Positions 24,802 through 33,853 of a DNA stretch of 64,000 nucleotides are shown piece by piece. The translations under genes were made by a program, and so were the position numbers. The stretch's first letter is position 1, and each line of letters begins with the position of its first letter. A model generated the notes under the pieces. It made no database searches. It worked only from the letters and a program-made list of their open reading frames with translations, and was not told the origin of the DNA. The DNA comes from UBA5364 sp050259235 (GTDB lineage Bacteria > Bacillota_I > Bacilli_A > RF39 > UBA660). The stretch lies in the NCBI GenBank assembly GCA_050259235.1, contig JBLNAG010000004.1, forward strand, positions 1 to 64,000, read 5' to 3'.

Positions 24802-25767
24802 ATGGACTACAGTAGTATTAAAGTAGATAAAAAACTTAAGATAGTATACATGGGAACCCCTGAATTTAGTGAAGTTGTTTTGAGGGGCTTATTGGAAAAA
24901 TATCCAGTCAGAGCAATTGTTACTCAACCAGATAAAGCAAGAGATAGGGATGGGGAAGTATTATTTTCTCATGTTAAAAAAGTTGGAATAGAAAAAACTA
25001 TTCTGGTTTTACAACCTGAAAATATTAAAAAACAATATCATGAAGTATTGGCATTAGAACCAGATATTATTATTACTTGTGCTTATGGGCAAATTATACC
25101 TAATGAATTAATTGATTATCCTAAGTATGGGTGCATAAATGTTCATGCTTCATTATTGCCTAAACTTAGAGGTGGAGCACCAATTCATCGTGCTATTATA
25201 AATGGTTATAAAGAAACGGGTATTACCATCATGTATATGAATTCAAGTATGGATGCAGGTGATATCATTAGTCAAAATAAGATTGAAATAACTGATCAAG
25301 ATACTGCTGAATCATTACACGATAAATTAGCAGTTTTAGGTAGAGATCTTTTATTAGAGACATTACCTAGTATTTTAGAAGGAACTAATCAAAGAATTAA
25401 GCAAGATCAAAGCGAAGTTACATTTGGTTTAACTATTAAAAGGGAAGATGAAAAAATAGATTTTGAAAAAACTAAAAAACAAATATACAATCAAGTTAGA
25501 GGGTTGTTTTCATGGCCAGGAGCTTATTGTTTATATGAAGGTAAGATATTAAAGGTATGGAAATGTTATTATACTGATGAGGTATATTCAAATTTATTTG
25601 ATGGTCAAATATCTCGTATATATCCTGATGGTATAGGTGTTAAAGTTAATAATGGTGAAGTAGTATTCACTGAAGTACAATTAGAAGGTAAGCAAAGAAT
25701 GTCTGCGATTGATTTTTTAAATGGTATTCAAAATAAAGAAAATATTATTGGTAAGATATTAGATTAG
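24802..25767 (+). CDS. fmt: Methionyl-tRNA formyltransferase
   Basis: Formylates the initiator Met-tRNA using 10-formyl-THF (321 aa). The Rossmann N-terminus KIVYMGTPEFSEVVLRGL is typical. The catalytic Asn-His-Asp triad is visible in INVHASLLPKLRGGAPI (about 112-127) and SSMDAGDII (about 152). The C-terminal anticodon/acceptor-binding OB domain starts near 215. Peptide deformylase, commonly adjacent in Bacilli, is not present here. Confidence 0.95.
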   Translation: MDYSSIKVDKKLKIVYMGTPEFSEVVLRGLLEKYPVRAIVTQPDKARDRDGEVLFSHVKKVGIEKTILVLQPENIKKQYHEVLALEPDIIITCAYGQIIPNELIDYPKYGCINVHASLLPKLRGGAPIHRAIINGYKETGITIMYMNSSMDAGDIISQNKIEITDQDTAESLHDKLAVLGRDLLLETLPSILEGTNQRIKQDQSEVTFGLTIKREDEKIDFEKTKKQIYNQVRGLFSWPGAYCLYEGKILKVWKCYYTDEVYSNLFDGQISRIYPDGIGVKVNNGEVVFTEVQLEGKQRMSAIDFLNGIQNKENIIGKILD

Positions 25768-25774
25768 GTGATTT

Positions 25775-26524
25775 ATGAATTTTAAGATGTATATAAATAA
25801 ATTTAAGGAATTATGGGCTGTTCCTAGATATAGATCAATGCTTAAACTTGGTCTATGGATAATATTTTTTATTCTTGTATCTCTAGGGGTTAGTTCATAT
25901 GAATATGTTGGTAAAGATAATCATAGCAACGATAACAATGATGAAGAAATTATAGAAGAAAAAGAAGCTATTGAGAAATTTAAAGACATGGATAATTATA
26001 GTTTTACCATAAATTATATAGGTAAAGAAAATACTGTTATAATTGGAAAGAACTATAATAATAAATCTATAATTATGTTTAATGATAAAATGTATTACCG
26101 TGAGGGTGATATTGTTTACAATATTGAAGGAGAATATCGTTCTTCCGAAGAAATAGATAGTCCTTTCCCTTCAAGTGATTTTTCTTTACAACCAAGTGAT
26201 TTATACACTTTGATTAAAAGAGGAACATTAGATGAAGAAACTAAAAAAATTCAAGATAATACAATAATTAAAAAATATATTATTATTGATCAACTTGTTC
26301 TTTTAAAATATCAAATACCTGAAGGTGAAAAGAATAAGGCTAGTATTATTATAACTACTTATGAAAAAGATGGACAAATAAATAAAGTTGATGTTGATTT
26401 AACTAATATCAAAAAAATTGAAGAAGCATATGATGGAAATGAATATATTATTACTATTGATTATAGTGATATAGATAAAGTTCTAGAATTTGTTTATAAA
26501 GAAAAAATAGAAAATGCAGAATAG
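25775..26524 (+). CDS. Single-pass membrane protein, unknown
   Basis: 249 aa. A short cytoplasmic N-terminus is followed by one transmembrane helix (about 23-43; LGLWIIFFILVSLGVS) and an acidic linker rich in Asp/Glu (about 48-70). A roughly 180-residue extracytoplasmic domain of predicted beta strands follows (NYSFTINYIGKENTVIIG). I recognise no family. It lies 7 bp after fmt and 14 bp before another small membrane gene, so all three are probably one operon. Confidence 0.6.
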   Translation: MNFKMYINKFKELWAVPRYRSMLKLGLWIIFFILVSLGVSSYEYVGKDNHSNDNNDEEIIEEKEAIEKFKDMDNYSFTINYIGKENTVIIGKNYNNKSIIMFNDKMYYREGDIVYNIEGEYRSSEEIDSPFPSSDFSLQPSDLYTLIKRGTLDEETKKIQDNTIIKKYIIIDQLVLLKYQIPEGEKNKASIIITTYEKDGQINKVDVDLTNIKKIEEAYDGNEYIITIDYSDIDKVLEFVYKEKIENAE

Positions 26525-26538
26525 AAGGGGAATGTTAT

Positions 26539-26844
26539 ATGGATATAGTTATTTTAATGGCGTTAATAGGTTTCGTAGTATTTTTCTTTAAAAGATTTGT
26601 TAACGTTATATATTTAATCCCGATTGTTGATATATTTTTAAGAATTCTTGCAGTAATAAAGGAATATATTACTGATCCACAATTCTATGCTTTTATAGAT
26701 AAATGGTTCCCGGCTAATATTCCAAGTATTATTGGAAAATATACTAGTGGGTTTATCTATGATGTATTCTTTTGGATATATATTGCAGTTTACATTATAT
26801 TTGAATATTACATCATTAGAGAATTCTTTAGTGGTAAAAAATAA
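26539..26844 (+). CDS. Small multi-pass membrane protein, unknown
   Basis: 101 aa, very hydrophobic, with about three membrane helices (VILMALIGFVVFFFKRF, IYLIPIVDIFLRILAVI, FFWIYIAVYIIFEYYI). No recognised family. AAGGGGAATG precedes the start. It is the last gene of the fmt operon and ends at a strong terminator. Confidence 0.55.
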   Translation: MDIVILMALIGFVVFFFKRFVNVIYLIPIVDIFLRILAVIKEYITDPQFYAFIDKWFPANIPSIIGKYTSGFIYDVFFWIYIAVYIIFEYYIIREFFSGKK

Positions 26845-26867
26845 ACATCATATTTGATGTTTTTTTA
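26843..26867 (+). terminator. Terminator of the fmt operon
   Basis: AAACATCA-TATT-TGATGTTT followed by T-run, at the stop codon of the small membrane gene. Confidence 0.85.
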
Positions 26868-26896
26868 TTTACTCAAACATTTGTTTGTGATATAAT
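26868..26896 (+). promoter_or_regulatory. ruvAB promoter with LexA-like palindrome
   Basis: TTTACT (26868-26873), 17-bp spacer, TATAAT (26891-26896). The spacer begins with CAAACATTTGTTTG (26874-26887), an inverted repeat that differs from the Bacillus LexA box (CGAAC-N4-GTTCG) by one symmetric change per arm. ruvAB is an SOS operon in Bacillus subtilis, so LexA control is plausible but inferred. Confidence 0.55.
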
Positions 26897-26912
26897 AATA
26901 ATAGGTGATAAG

Positions 26913-27470
26913 ATGTACGCATATATTAAAGGTATTGTAACTAGTATTGAAAGTCAATATATAATTCTTGAAAATAATGGTATAGGTTATTTAATTTATA
27001 CGCCTAATCCTTATAGTTTTCAGGAAAATAATGAATATACTGTTCATGTTCATCAACATGTTCGTGAAGATTCAATTAATTTATATGGGTTTAAATTAAT
27101 TGAGGAAAAAGAGTTGTTTTTGAAGTTAATCGAGGTAAATGGATTAGGATGTAAAACTGCTTTACCAATGTTAGCTACTGGATCAATTAATGGCATTATG
27201 GATGCCATTAATAGGGAAAATATCTTATATTTAAAAAAATTTCCTAAAATAGGAGAAAAAGTAGCTCGTCAAATAATTTTAGATTTAAAAGGTAAGTTAG
27301 TACCAAATACTGATAATAAAAATAATAGTTATCAATTTGATGAATTGGTTGAAGTATTAAAAGGACTTGGATACAAGAATAATGATATTAATAAGATTTT
27401 ACCTAATGTAGATGCTAAGAAGAGTATTGAAGAGCAAATTAAAGATGCATTAAAACAAATGTTAAAATAA
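26913..27470 (+). CDS. ruvA: Holliday junction helicase subunit RuvA
   Basis: RuvA (185 aa) binds four-way junctions and loads RuvB. The N-terminal OB fold (1-62) is followed by helix-hairpin-helix motifs with KLIEVNGLGCKTALPML and LKKFPKIGEKVARQIILDLKGK (about 70-130). The C-terminal RuvB-binding domain III is also present (about 140-185). RuvB follows after 12 bp. RuvC is absent from this window, as in Firmicutes that use RecU. Confidence 0.95.
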   Translation: MYAYIKGIVTSIESQYIILENNGIGYLIYTPNPYSFQENNEYTVHVHQHVREDSINLYGFKLIEEKELFLKLIEVNGLGCKTALPMLATGSINGIMDAINRENILYLKKFPKIGEKVARQIILDLKGKLVPNTDNKNNSYQFDELVEVLKGLGYKNNDINKILPNVDAKKSIEEQIKDALKQMLK

Positions 27471-27482
27471 AAAGGAGGAACT

Positions 27483-28487
27483 ATGGAGGAAAGAATTTTT
27501 ACTGGTATTGAGACAGGTGAAGATCAGTTTGAAAGAAATATTCGTCCACAATATTTAACTGAATATATTGGTCAAACAGAAGTAAAACAAAATTTAAGTG
27601 TTTTTATTAAAGCAGCTAAAATGAGAGAAGAACCATTAGATCATGTTTTGTTATATGGGCCTCCAGGATTAGGAAAAACTACTTTAGCTTGTATTATTGC
27701 TAATGAACTTGGAAGTGATATTAAAACTTGTAGTGGGCCATCGATTGAAAAAAGTGGTGATTTAGCAGCTGTTTTATCTGCTTTAGAACCAGGCGATGTA
27801 TTATTTATTGATGAAATACATCGTATTCCAAGATTTATTGAAGAAATATTATATTCAGCGATGGAAGATTTTACTTTGGATATAATAGTTGGTAGTGATT
27901 CTAATAGTCGTAATATTAAAATAGATTTACCACCTTTTACTTTAATAGGAGCAACTACTAGAGCTGGTGATCTTACTGGTCCACTTAGGGATAGATTTGG
28001 AATTGTATCTAGATTAAATTATTATACGATTGATGAATTAACGGATATTGTTAAAAGAACAAGTAGAGTATTAGAAAGTCCAATTGATGAAGAAGCAGCT
28101 TTAGAATTAGCAAAAAGAAGTAGGGGTACTCCTAGAATTGCTAATAGATTATTTAAAAGGGTAAGAGATTATGCTTTAGTTATTGGTGATGGAGTCATTG
28201 ATATTGAAATAACAAAGATGGCTTTAGATAAGTTAAAAGTTGATGGGTTAGGATTAGATGAAACTGACCATAATTTATTAAAGGCTATTATTGAAAAGTT
28301 TAATGGTGGTCCAGTTGGTATTGAAGCTATTGCTTCTAGTATTGGTGAGGAACAGACTACTATTGAAGATGTTTATGAACCATATTTATTACAAAATGGT
28401 TTCTTAAAGAGAACTAATAGGGGACGTATTGTTACTAAGAAAACATATGAACACTTAAAGATTGAATATCAAGAAAAAATATTTTAA
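27483..28487 (+). CDS. ruvB: Holliday junction helicase motor RuvB
   Basis: An AAA+ ATPase (334 aa) that drives branch migration. NIRPQYLTEYIGQ (about 20-32), Walker A GPPGLGKTT (about 59-67), Walker B DEIHRI (about 110) and sensor GATTRAGDLTGPLRDRFG (about 160-177) are complete. The C-terminal winged helix carries VGIEAIASSIGEE and FLKRTNRGR. The RBS is AAAGGAGG. It is co-transcribed with ruvA. Confidence 0.97.
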   Translation: MEERIFTGIETGEDQFERNIRPQYLTEYIGQTEVKQNLSVFIKAAKMREEPLDHVLLYGPPGLGKTTLACIIANELGSDIKTCSGPSIEKSGDLAAVLSALEPGDVLFIDEIHRIPRFIEEILYSAMEDFTLDIIVGSDSNSRNIKIDLPPFTLIGATTRAGDLTGPLRDRFGIVSRLNYYTIDELTDIVKRTSRVLESPIDEEAALELAKRSRGTPRIANRLFKRVRDYALVIGDGVIDIEITKMALDKLKVDGLGLDETDHNLLKAIIEKFNGGPVGIEAIASSIGEEQTTIEDVYEPYLLQNGFLKRTNRGRIVTKKTYEHLKIEYQEKIF

Positions 28488-28510
28488 AAAAGATTTTATA
28501 TCTTTTTTTT
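28486..28510 (+). terminator. ruvB terminator
   Basis: AAAAAAGAT-TTTAT-ATCTTTTTT; the T-run flows into ATGATATAAT, the probable queA -10. Confidence 0.65.
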
Positions 28511-28541
28511 ATGATATAATAATGAATAAACGAGGTTGATT

Positions 28542-29564
28542 ATGAAAACAGAAGATTTTAATTTTGAATTACCAGAAAATCTTATTGCTCAAACACCATT
28601 ATTAAATAGAGAAGCTTCTAGATTATTAGTGCTTGATAAAAAAAGTGGTGAAATTGAACATAAGCATTTTAATAATATAATTGATTATTTAGAAGAAGGA
28701 GATACTTTAGTATTAAATGATACAAAAGTAATCCCAGCTAGATTATATGGAGTAAAAGAAGATACAAAAGCTGTTATTGAAATACTTATGCTTAAAGATG
28801 AAGCGGATGATAATTGGGAATGTTTAGTTAAACCTGCTAAGAGAGTAAAAGTAGGAACTATTATTGACTTTAGTGATATTTTAAAAGCTGAATGTGTAGA
28901 AGTAAAGGATGAAGGAATTCGTGTTTTTAAACTTAAATACAAAGGTATTTTATATGAAATATTAGATACTTTAGGGGAAATGCCTTTACCACCATATATT
29001 CATGAAAAATTAAAAGATCAAAATAGATATCAAACAGTATATGCTAAGAATGTTGGTAGTGCAGCTGCACCAACCGCAGGATTACATTTTACTACTTCTT
29101 TATTAGAAAAAATAAAAGAGAAAAAAATAAATATTGCATATATAACTTTACATGTTGGATTAGGTACTTTTAGACCCGTTAATGTTGAAGATATTAGTAA
29201 TCATAAAATGCATTCGGAGTTTTATATTATGGATAAGAATACTGCTGATATACTTAATAAAACAAAAGAATCAGGAAAAAAAATATATAGTGTAGGAACA
29301 ACTTCTACTAGAACTTTAGAGACAATATATGGTAAGTATAATTCCTTTAAGGAATGTAGTGGATGGACAGATATATTTATATTTCCCGGATATCAATTTA
29401 AAGCAATTGATGCTTTAATTACTAACTTTCATTTACCAAAATCCACACTAATTATGTTAGTTAGTGCATTTGCTAATCGTGAAATAGTCTTAAATGCTTA
29501 TAAAGAAGCAATTAAAGAAGAATACCGTTTCTTTTCATTTGGAGACAGTATGTTAATAAAATAA
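28542..29564 (+). CDS. queA: S-adenosylmethionine:tRNA ribosyltransferase-isomerase
   Basis: QueA (340 aa) transfers and isomerises the ribose of SAM onto preQ1 in tRNA, making epoxyqueuosine. Motifs are FDFELPENLIAQ-like FNFELPENLIAQTPL at the N-terminus, LNDTKVIPARLYG, AAPTAGLHFT, HVGLGTFRPV and TNFHLPKSTLIMLVSAF. The start at 28542 follows CGAGGTTG; a TTG six bases upstream is inside this ribosome site. It follows ruvB, as in Bacillus subtilis, but tgt is not next; miaA is. Confidence 0.94.
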   Translation: MKTEDFNFELPENLIAQTPLLNREASRLLVLDKKSGEIEHKHFNNIIDYLEEGDTLVLNDTKVIPARLYGVKEDTKAVIEILMLKDEADDNWECLVKPAKRVKVGTIIDFSDILKAECVEVKDEGIRVFKLKYKGILYEILDTLGEMPLPPYIHEKLKDQNRYQTVYAKNVGSAAAPTAGLHFTTSLLEKIKEKKINIAYITLHVGLGTFRPVNVEDISNHKMHSEFYIMDKNTADILNKTKESGKKIYSVGTTSTRTLETIYGKYNSFKECSGWTDIFIFPGYQFKAIDALITNFHLPKSTLIMLVSAFANREIVLNAYKEAIKEEYRFFSFGDSMLIK

Positions 29565-29574
29565 AGGTGATGTT

Positions 29575-30459
29575 ATGAATAAAGTTATTGTTATTGTAGG
29601 TCCTACAGGAGTAGGAAAAACAAAATTAAGCACTATTTTAGCTAAAAAACTAGATGGTGAAATTATTAATGCTGATAGTACTCAAGTATATAAAGGTTTA
29701 GATATAGCTACTGCAAAAGTAACAAAAAAAGAACAAGAAAATATTCCTCACCATTTATTTGATATTAAAAATGTAGAAGAAGATTATACTGTTTATGATT
29801 ATCAAAAGGATTCTAGATCCAAGATAGAAGAAATATTAGCTAAAAATAAAACTCCTATTATGGTAGGAGGTACTGGTTTATATATCAAAGCTAGTCTATA
29901 TAATTATGACTTTAATGAAGAACAAATAAAATATAATTATGATAGTTTTTCTAATGATGAGTTATATGAAAAATTATTAGTTATTGATCCTAATACTACT
30001 ATTCATAAGAATAATCGTAAAAGAGTAGAAAGAGCTTTAAATTATTATGAAATTAATCATCAAGTATTAAGTTCTAAAAATAAAAGTGAAAGATTATTAT
30101 ATGATGCAATTATTATTGGTTTAACATTAGATCGTAATATATTATATACAAGAATTAATGAGCGAGTAGATCAAATGGTTAATAATGGCTTAATCGAAGA
30201 AGCTAAACATTTATATCAAAGTAATATTCGAACTAAAGCAGTTTTGACACCCATTGGATATAAAGAATTATTTGAATATTTTGATGGTCAAAAAGAATTA
30301 AGTGAGTGTATTGAACTAATTAAACAAAAGAGTAGGAAGTATGCTAAAAGACAATATACTTGGTTTAATAATCAAATGAATGTTAAATGGTTTAATGTTA
30401 ATTTAGAAAACTTTGATGATACGGTTAATGAAATATTAGAATATATTAAAAGATATTAA
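29575..30459 (+). CDS. miaA: tRNA dimethylallyltransferase
   Basis: MiaA (294 aa) adds the dimethylallyl group to A37 of tRNAs reading UNN codons. The P-loop VGPTGVGKTKLS (about 7-18), NADSTQVYKGLDIATAK and the HHLFDI motif are intact, as are VGGTGLYIKA and the C-terminal KQKSRKYAKRQYTWF. AAGGTGATG precedes the ATG and the gene lies 10 bp behind queA. It ends convergently, overlapping the rnjA end by 4 bp. Confidence 0.94.
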   Translation: MNKVIVIVGPTGVGKTKLSTILAKKLDGEIINADSTQVYKGLDIATAKVTKKEQENIPHHLFDIKNVEEDYTVYDYQKDSRSKIEEILAKNKTPIMVGGTGLYIKASLYNYDFNEEQIKYNYDSFSNDELYEKLLVIDPNTTIHKNNRKRVERALNYYEINHQVLSSKNKSERLLYDAIIIGLTLDRNILYTRINERVDQMVNNGLIEEAKHLYQSNIRTKAVLTPIGYKELFEYFDGQKELSECIELIKQKSRKYAKRQYTWFNNQMNVKWFNVNLENFDDTVNEILEYIKRY

Positions 30460-30483
30460 GCAGGAAGCTTAATATCTTTTTTT
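30449..30483. terminator. Bidirectional terminator miaA / rnjA
   Basis: A 13-bp stem AAAGATATTAAGC with its complement (30467-30479) has T-rich sequence on both sides. It carries both stop codons. Confidence 0.75.
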
Positions 30484-32144
30484 ACATTCATAATTACTGG
30501 TAGGATAATTGGTTTTCTACCGGTTTTATCATATATATATGGTGTTAAAGATAAAATAATTTCATTTTTAACATCAGCATAATTTATAGGTGTCTTAAGT
30601 TTTGATGTAATAGCTTTCTTACTGATATCTTCTAATTGTTTTAATAATTCAGTGTTATCATTTACTAATACGAATCCTCTTGTTGTAATATTAACTTTAC
30701 CTAATAATTCGTTAGTAGTAGCATCTAAATTAGCAATAACAATAACAATTCCATCACTAGCCATTACTTTTCTATCCTTCATAACAGCATTACTTACATC
30801 ACCTATGCGATTACCATCGACATAAACATCTCCAGCTTGAATGAAACCTGATCTTTTTACATTACCCTTATATAATGATAATACTTCACCATTACCTAAA
30901 ACAAAAGTGTTTTCTTTTGGAATACCACATTCAATGGCTATATCAGCATGTTTTTTTAACATACGATATTCACCATGAAATGGCATAACATATTTAGGCA
31001 TGATTAGTCTAATCATTAATTTTAGTTCTTCAGTACTACCATGTCCACTAGTATGAATATCACTTAAAGATGTATTAGTATATACTTCTACACCTTGTAG
31101 ATATAATTTATTAATAGTTCTTGAAATACTTAAAGCATTTCCTGGTATTGCTGAAGAAGAGAATATTACAAGATCATCTGGTTGTAATTTAATTTGACGG
31201 TGATTACCATTAGCAATTCTGCTTAGGGCAGCTAAAGGTTCTCCTTGGCTACCTGTACAAAGTAAACATACTTTATCTGGTGCCATTTTGACAGCTTCTT
31301 CAGGAGTAACAAATACATCTTTATTTGTAATATATCCTCCTTGAATAGAAATATCAAGATTTTGTTCCATACTTCTACCAAAAGTAGCCACCTTACGACC
31401 ATTTCGTTTACAAGTATCGATAATATGTTTTAAACGATAAATATTAGAAGCAAAAGTAGCAATTATTATTCTACCTTTATGTCTAGTAAAAATATCAGAT
31501 AAAGCTTCGTCAACTTTAGTTTCACTCATTGAAAAACCTTCATTTAAAGCATTAGTACTATCACTTAATAATAGTGATACACCTTTCTTACCAATTTCGG
31601 CCATTTTATGTAAATTAGCCATCGGACCAATTGGTGTTAAGTCAAATTTAAAGTCACCTGTTGCTACAATAGTACCATTTGGTGTATGCACACAAATTCC
31701 ATGTGAATCTGGTATTGAGTGAGTAGTTCTAAAAAACTCAACCTCAATATTTTTAAATTTAACTTTTAAATCTTCTGTTAAAACTTGAATATTTTTAAAC
31801 TGAATATTTCTTTCCTCTAATTTCTTCTTAATCAAACCAATTGCTTGATTAGGTGCATAAATTATTGGAATATTAACCGATTGTAATAAAAAAGGTATTC
31901 CTCCGATATGATCTTCATGACCATGGGTAATAAATAATGCTTTTATTTTAGCTTCGTTTTTCTTTAAAAAAGTAAAATCAGGAATAACATAATCGATTCC
32001 CATTAATTCCCCCGCAGGGAAAGTCACACCCGCATCCATAATAATTATTTCATTATTATGCATTACACAATACATATTTTTTCCTACTTCACCAAGCCCA
32101 CCTAAAGCAAATACTTTAGTATCTCCGCCTTCGAAAAATTTCAT
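30456..32144 (-). CDS. rnjA: Ribonuclease J
   Basis: A metallo-beta-lactamase-fold RNase (562 aa) with 5'-3' exonuclease and endonuclease activity, central to mRNA decay in Firmicutes. The metal motif HGHEDHIGG lies at about 73-81. The beta-CASP domain contains ATFASNIYRL and CTGSQGEPLAALSRIANG, and MPFHGEYRML is the late His motif. The C-terminal dimerisation domain is complete. GAAAGGAG precedes the ATG. The neighbouring RpoY-like small subunit gene (ykzG in Bacillus) is not seen. Confidence 0.95.
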   Translation of the reverse strand: MKFFEGGDTKVFALGGLGEVGKNMYCVMHNNEIIIMDAGVTFPAGELMGIDYVIPDFTFLKKNEAKIKALFITHGHEDHIGGIPFLLQSVNIPIIYAPNQAIGLIKKKLEERNIQFKNIQVLTEDLKVKFKNIEVEFFRTTHSIPDSHGICVHTPNGTIVATGDFKFDLTPIGPMANLHKMAEIGKKGVSLLLSDSTNALNEGFSMSETKVDEALSDIFTRHKGRIIIATFASNIYRLKHIIDTCKRNGRKVATFGRSMEQNLDISIQGGYITNKDVFVTPEEAVKMAPDKVCLLCTGSQGEPLAALSRIANGNHRQIKLQPDDLVIFSSSAIPGNALSISRTINKLYLQGVEVYTNTSLSDIHTSGHGSTEELKLMIRLIMPKYVMPFHGEYRMLKKHADIAIECGIPKENTFVLGNGEVLSLYKGNVKRSGFIQAGDVYVDGNRIGDVSNAVMKDRKVMASDGIVIVIANLDATTNELLGKVNITTRGFVLVNDNTELLKQLEDISKKAITSKLKTPINYADVKNEIILSLTPYIYDKTGRKPIILPVIMNVKKDIKLPA

Positions 32145-32187
32145 ATAAACTCCTTTCTATATAAATTCATAAAAATTTAACTATACC

Positions 32188-32216
32188 ATTATATCTTTTT
32201 TTTTATCCTTTGTCTA
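32188..32216 (-). promoter_or_regulatory. rnjA promoter
   Basis: Read on the minus strand: TAGACA (32216-32211), 17-bp A-rich spacer, TATAAT (32193-32188). Confidence 0.65.
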
Positions 32217-32313
32217 GTAATGAGACATAAATAAATAATAACAAATTTATTTTTATACTAGTATTTTAATAATAAGTAGTGTAAAATGTATATTGTAATA
32301 GTGGGTGAAAAGT

Positions 32314-33300
32314 ATGGGGTTATTTGATAAATTCAAGAAAATTTTCAATATTGATAATAACAAAGATATCCATGTTTATGAAAAAGGATTAGAAAAAACT
32401 AGAAATGACTTTGTTTCAAAGTTAAATCTTCTAAATAGTAAATATAAAAAGGTTAATAATGAATACTTTGAAGAACTAGAAGAAATATTAATTATGGCTG
32501 ATATTGGGGTAAATACAGTCATGGAATTTATCGATCGTTTAAAGAAAAGAGTTAAGAGTGAAAATATTACTTCCTCAGAAGATTTAAAAGAAGTAATTGT
32601 CGATGAAATGTTTATTATATATATTAACAATGAAGTTCTTGTAAATAAAATTAATTATAGTGAATCTGGACCTACAGTAATATTATTTGTAGGAGTAAAT
32701 GGAGTAGGCAAAACAACTACTATTGGTAAGATAGCTCATAAGTTAATTAATGAAAATAAAAAAGTAATGATGATTGCTGGTGATACTTTTAGAGCAGGTG
32801 CTACTGAACAATTAGCTGTTTGGGGGGACCGAGTTAATTGTAAGGTTATTACTAAAGAAACAAGTGATGCTGCTAGTGTTATCTATGATGGATTAAAAGA
32901 AGCTAAAGAAGAAAATTATGATGTAGTTCTAATAGATACAGCAGGTAGACTTCAAAATAAAGTTAATTTAATGAATGAATTAGAAAAAATTAATAAAGTA
33001 ATAGGTAATTTAATACCTAATGCTCCACATGAAACTTTATTAGTTATTGATGCTACTACTGGACAAAATGGTATTAGTCAAGCAAAAAGTTTTAAAGAAA
33101 TTACTAATATTACAGGAATTGTTTTAACTAAGTTAGATGGTACAGCTAAAGGTGGTATTGTTCTAGCTATTAAAGAGAGTGTTGGTATTCCAGTAAAATT
33201 TGTTGGCTTAGGTGAAAAAAAAGAAGATTTACAGGTTTTTGATATTGAAAAATACATCTATGGATTATTCAAAGATTTAGTAGGTGAAAAAAATGAGTAG
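32314..33300 (+). CDS. ftsY: Signal recognition particle receptor FtsY
   Basis: The SRP receptor GTPase (328 aa) that docks ribosome-SRP complexes at the membrane. After a short basic N-terminus (MGLFDKFKKIF) comes the four-helix N domain (about 25-110). The NG GTPase motifs are G1 GVNGVGKTTTIGK (about 127), AGDTFRAGATEQL, DTAGRLQNKVNLM and TKLDGTAKGG. The long acidic A domain is absent, as in many Gram-positives. The start is the ATG at 32314; a GTG at 32305 overlaps the GGGTG ribosome site. Confidence 0.94.
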   Translation: MGLFDKFKKIFNIDNNKDIHVYEKGLEKTRNDFVSKLNLLNSKYKKVNNEYFEELEEILIMADIGVNTVMEFIDRLKKRVKSENITSSEDLKEVIVDEMFIIYINNEVLVNKINYSESGPTVILFVGVNGVGKTTTIGKIAHKLINENKKVMMIAGDTFRAGATEQLAVWGDRVNCKVITKETSDAASVIYDGLKEAKEENYDVVLIDTAGRLQNKVNLMNELEKINKVIGNLIPNAPHETLLVIDATTGQNGISQAKSFKEITNITGIVLTKLDGTAKGGIVLAIKESVGIPVKFVGLGEKKEDLQVFDIEKYIYGLFKDLVGEKNE

Positions 33301-33550
33301 TAAAAAAACATTTGCCATTAATGAAATATCTATTTTTATTCAAATATGTTTAGGATTATTTGCTATTATATGGGCAGTTATATCATTATTTGAAAATAAA
33401 TTTTTATCAATTGCAGAAATATGCTTAAGTTTGTCATTATTTTTTATGGCATATAATAATCATAAAATATATCGTAAGAAGAATGCTACATTCATTTATA
33501 TTTTATTGGGAGTAGGGTTACTTTTAGTAGCAATTGGTATATTGATATGA
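33293..33550 (+). CDS. Small membrane protein, unknown
   Basis: 85 aa with three predicted membrane helices (IFIQICLGLFAIIWAVISLF, ICLSLSLFFMAY, FIYILLGVGLLLVAIGILI). It overlaps ftsY by 8 bp and its ATGA overlaps ylxM, so it is translated as part of the SRP operon. No family recognised. A link to SRP-dependent membrane targeting is possible only by position. Confidence 0.6.
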   Translation: MSSKKTFAINEISIFIQICLGLFAIIWAVISLFENKFLSIAEICLSLSLFFMAYNNHKIYRKKNATFIYILLGVGLLLVAIGILI

Positions 33551-33840
33551 TAGAAAATAAGTTTTATATTATTGATTTATATGATTATTATAGAGAACTT
33601 CTAACAGATAAACAAAGAAACTATTTTGAAGATTACTACTTTAATAATCTAACACTTAGTGAAATTGCGGAAAATAATAGTATTAGTAGAAATGCTATTC
33701 ATAAACAATTAAAAGAAGTAGTTAATAAAATACTTCTTTATGAAGAAAAATTATGTTTATATAATAAAAAAATTAAAATTGAAAAGATAATTAAAAATTT
33801 AGATAAAGAAATAAAAGAAAAAATAGAAGAATTAATATAA
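33547..33840 (+). CDS. ylxM: YlxM-family SRP-associated helix-turn-helix protein
   Basis: 97 aa, resembling a sigma region 4-type helix-turn-helix (LTDKQRNYFEDYYFNNLTLS, then EIAENNSISRNAIHKQLKE) followed by a coiled tail. YlxM is encoded with ffh/ftsY in most Firmicutes and associates with the SRP in streptococci. It overlaps the preceding gene by 4 bp. The next gene is an unrelated HerA-like ATPase that separates it from ffh. Confidence 0.88.
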   Translation: MIENKFYIIDLYDYYRELLTDKQRNYFEDYYFNNLTLSEIAENNSISRNAIHKQLKEVVNKILLYEEKLCLYNKKIKIEKIIKNLDKEIKEKIEELI

Positions 33841-33853
33841 AAAGGGTGATTTT

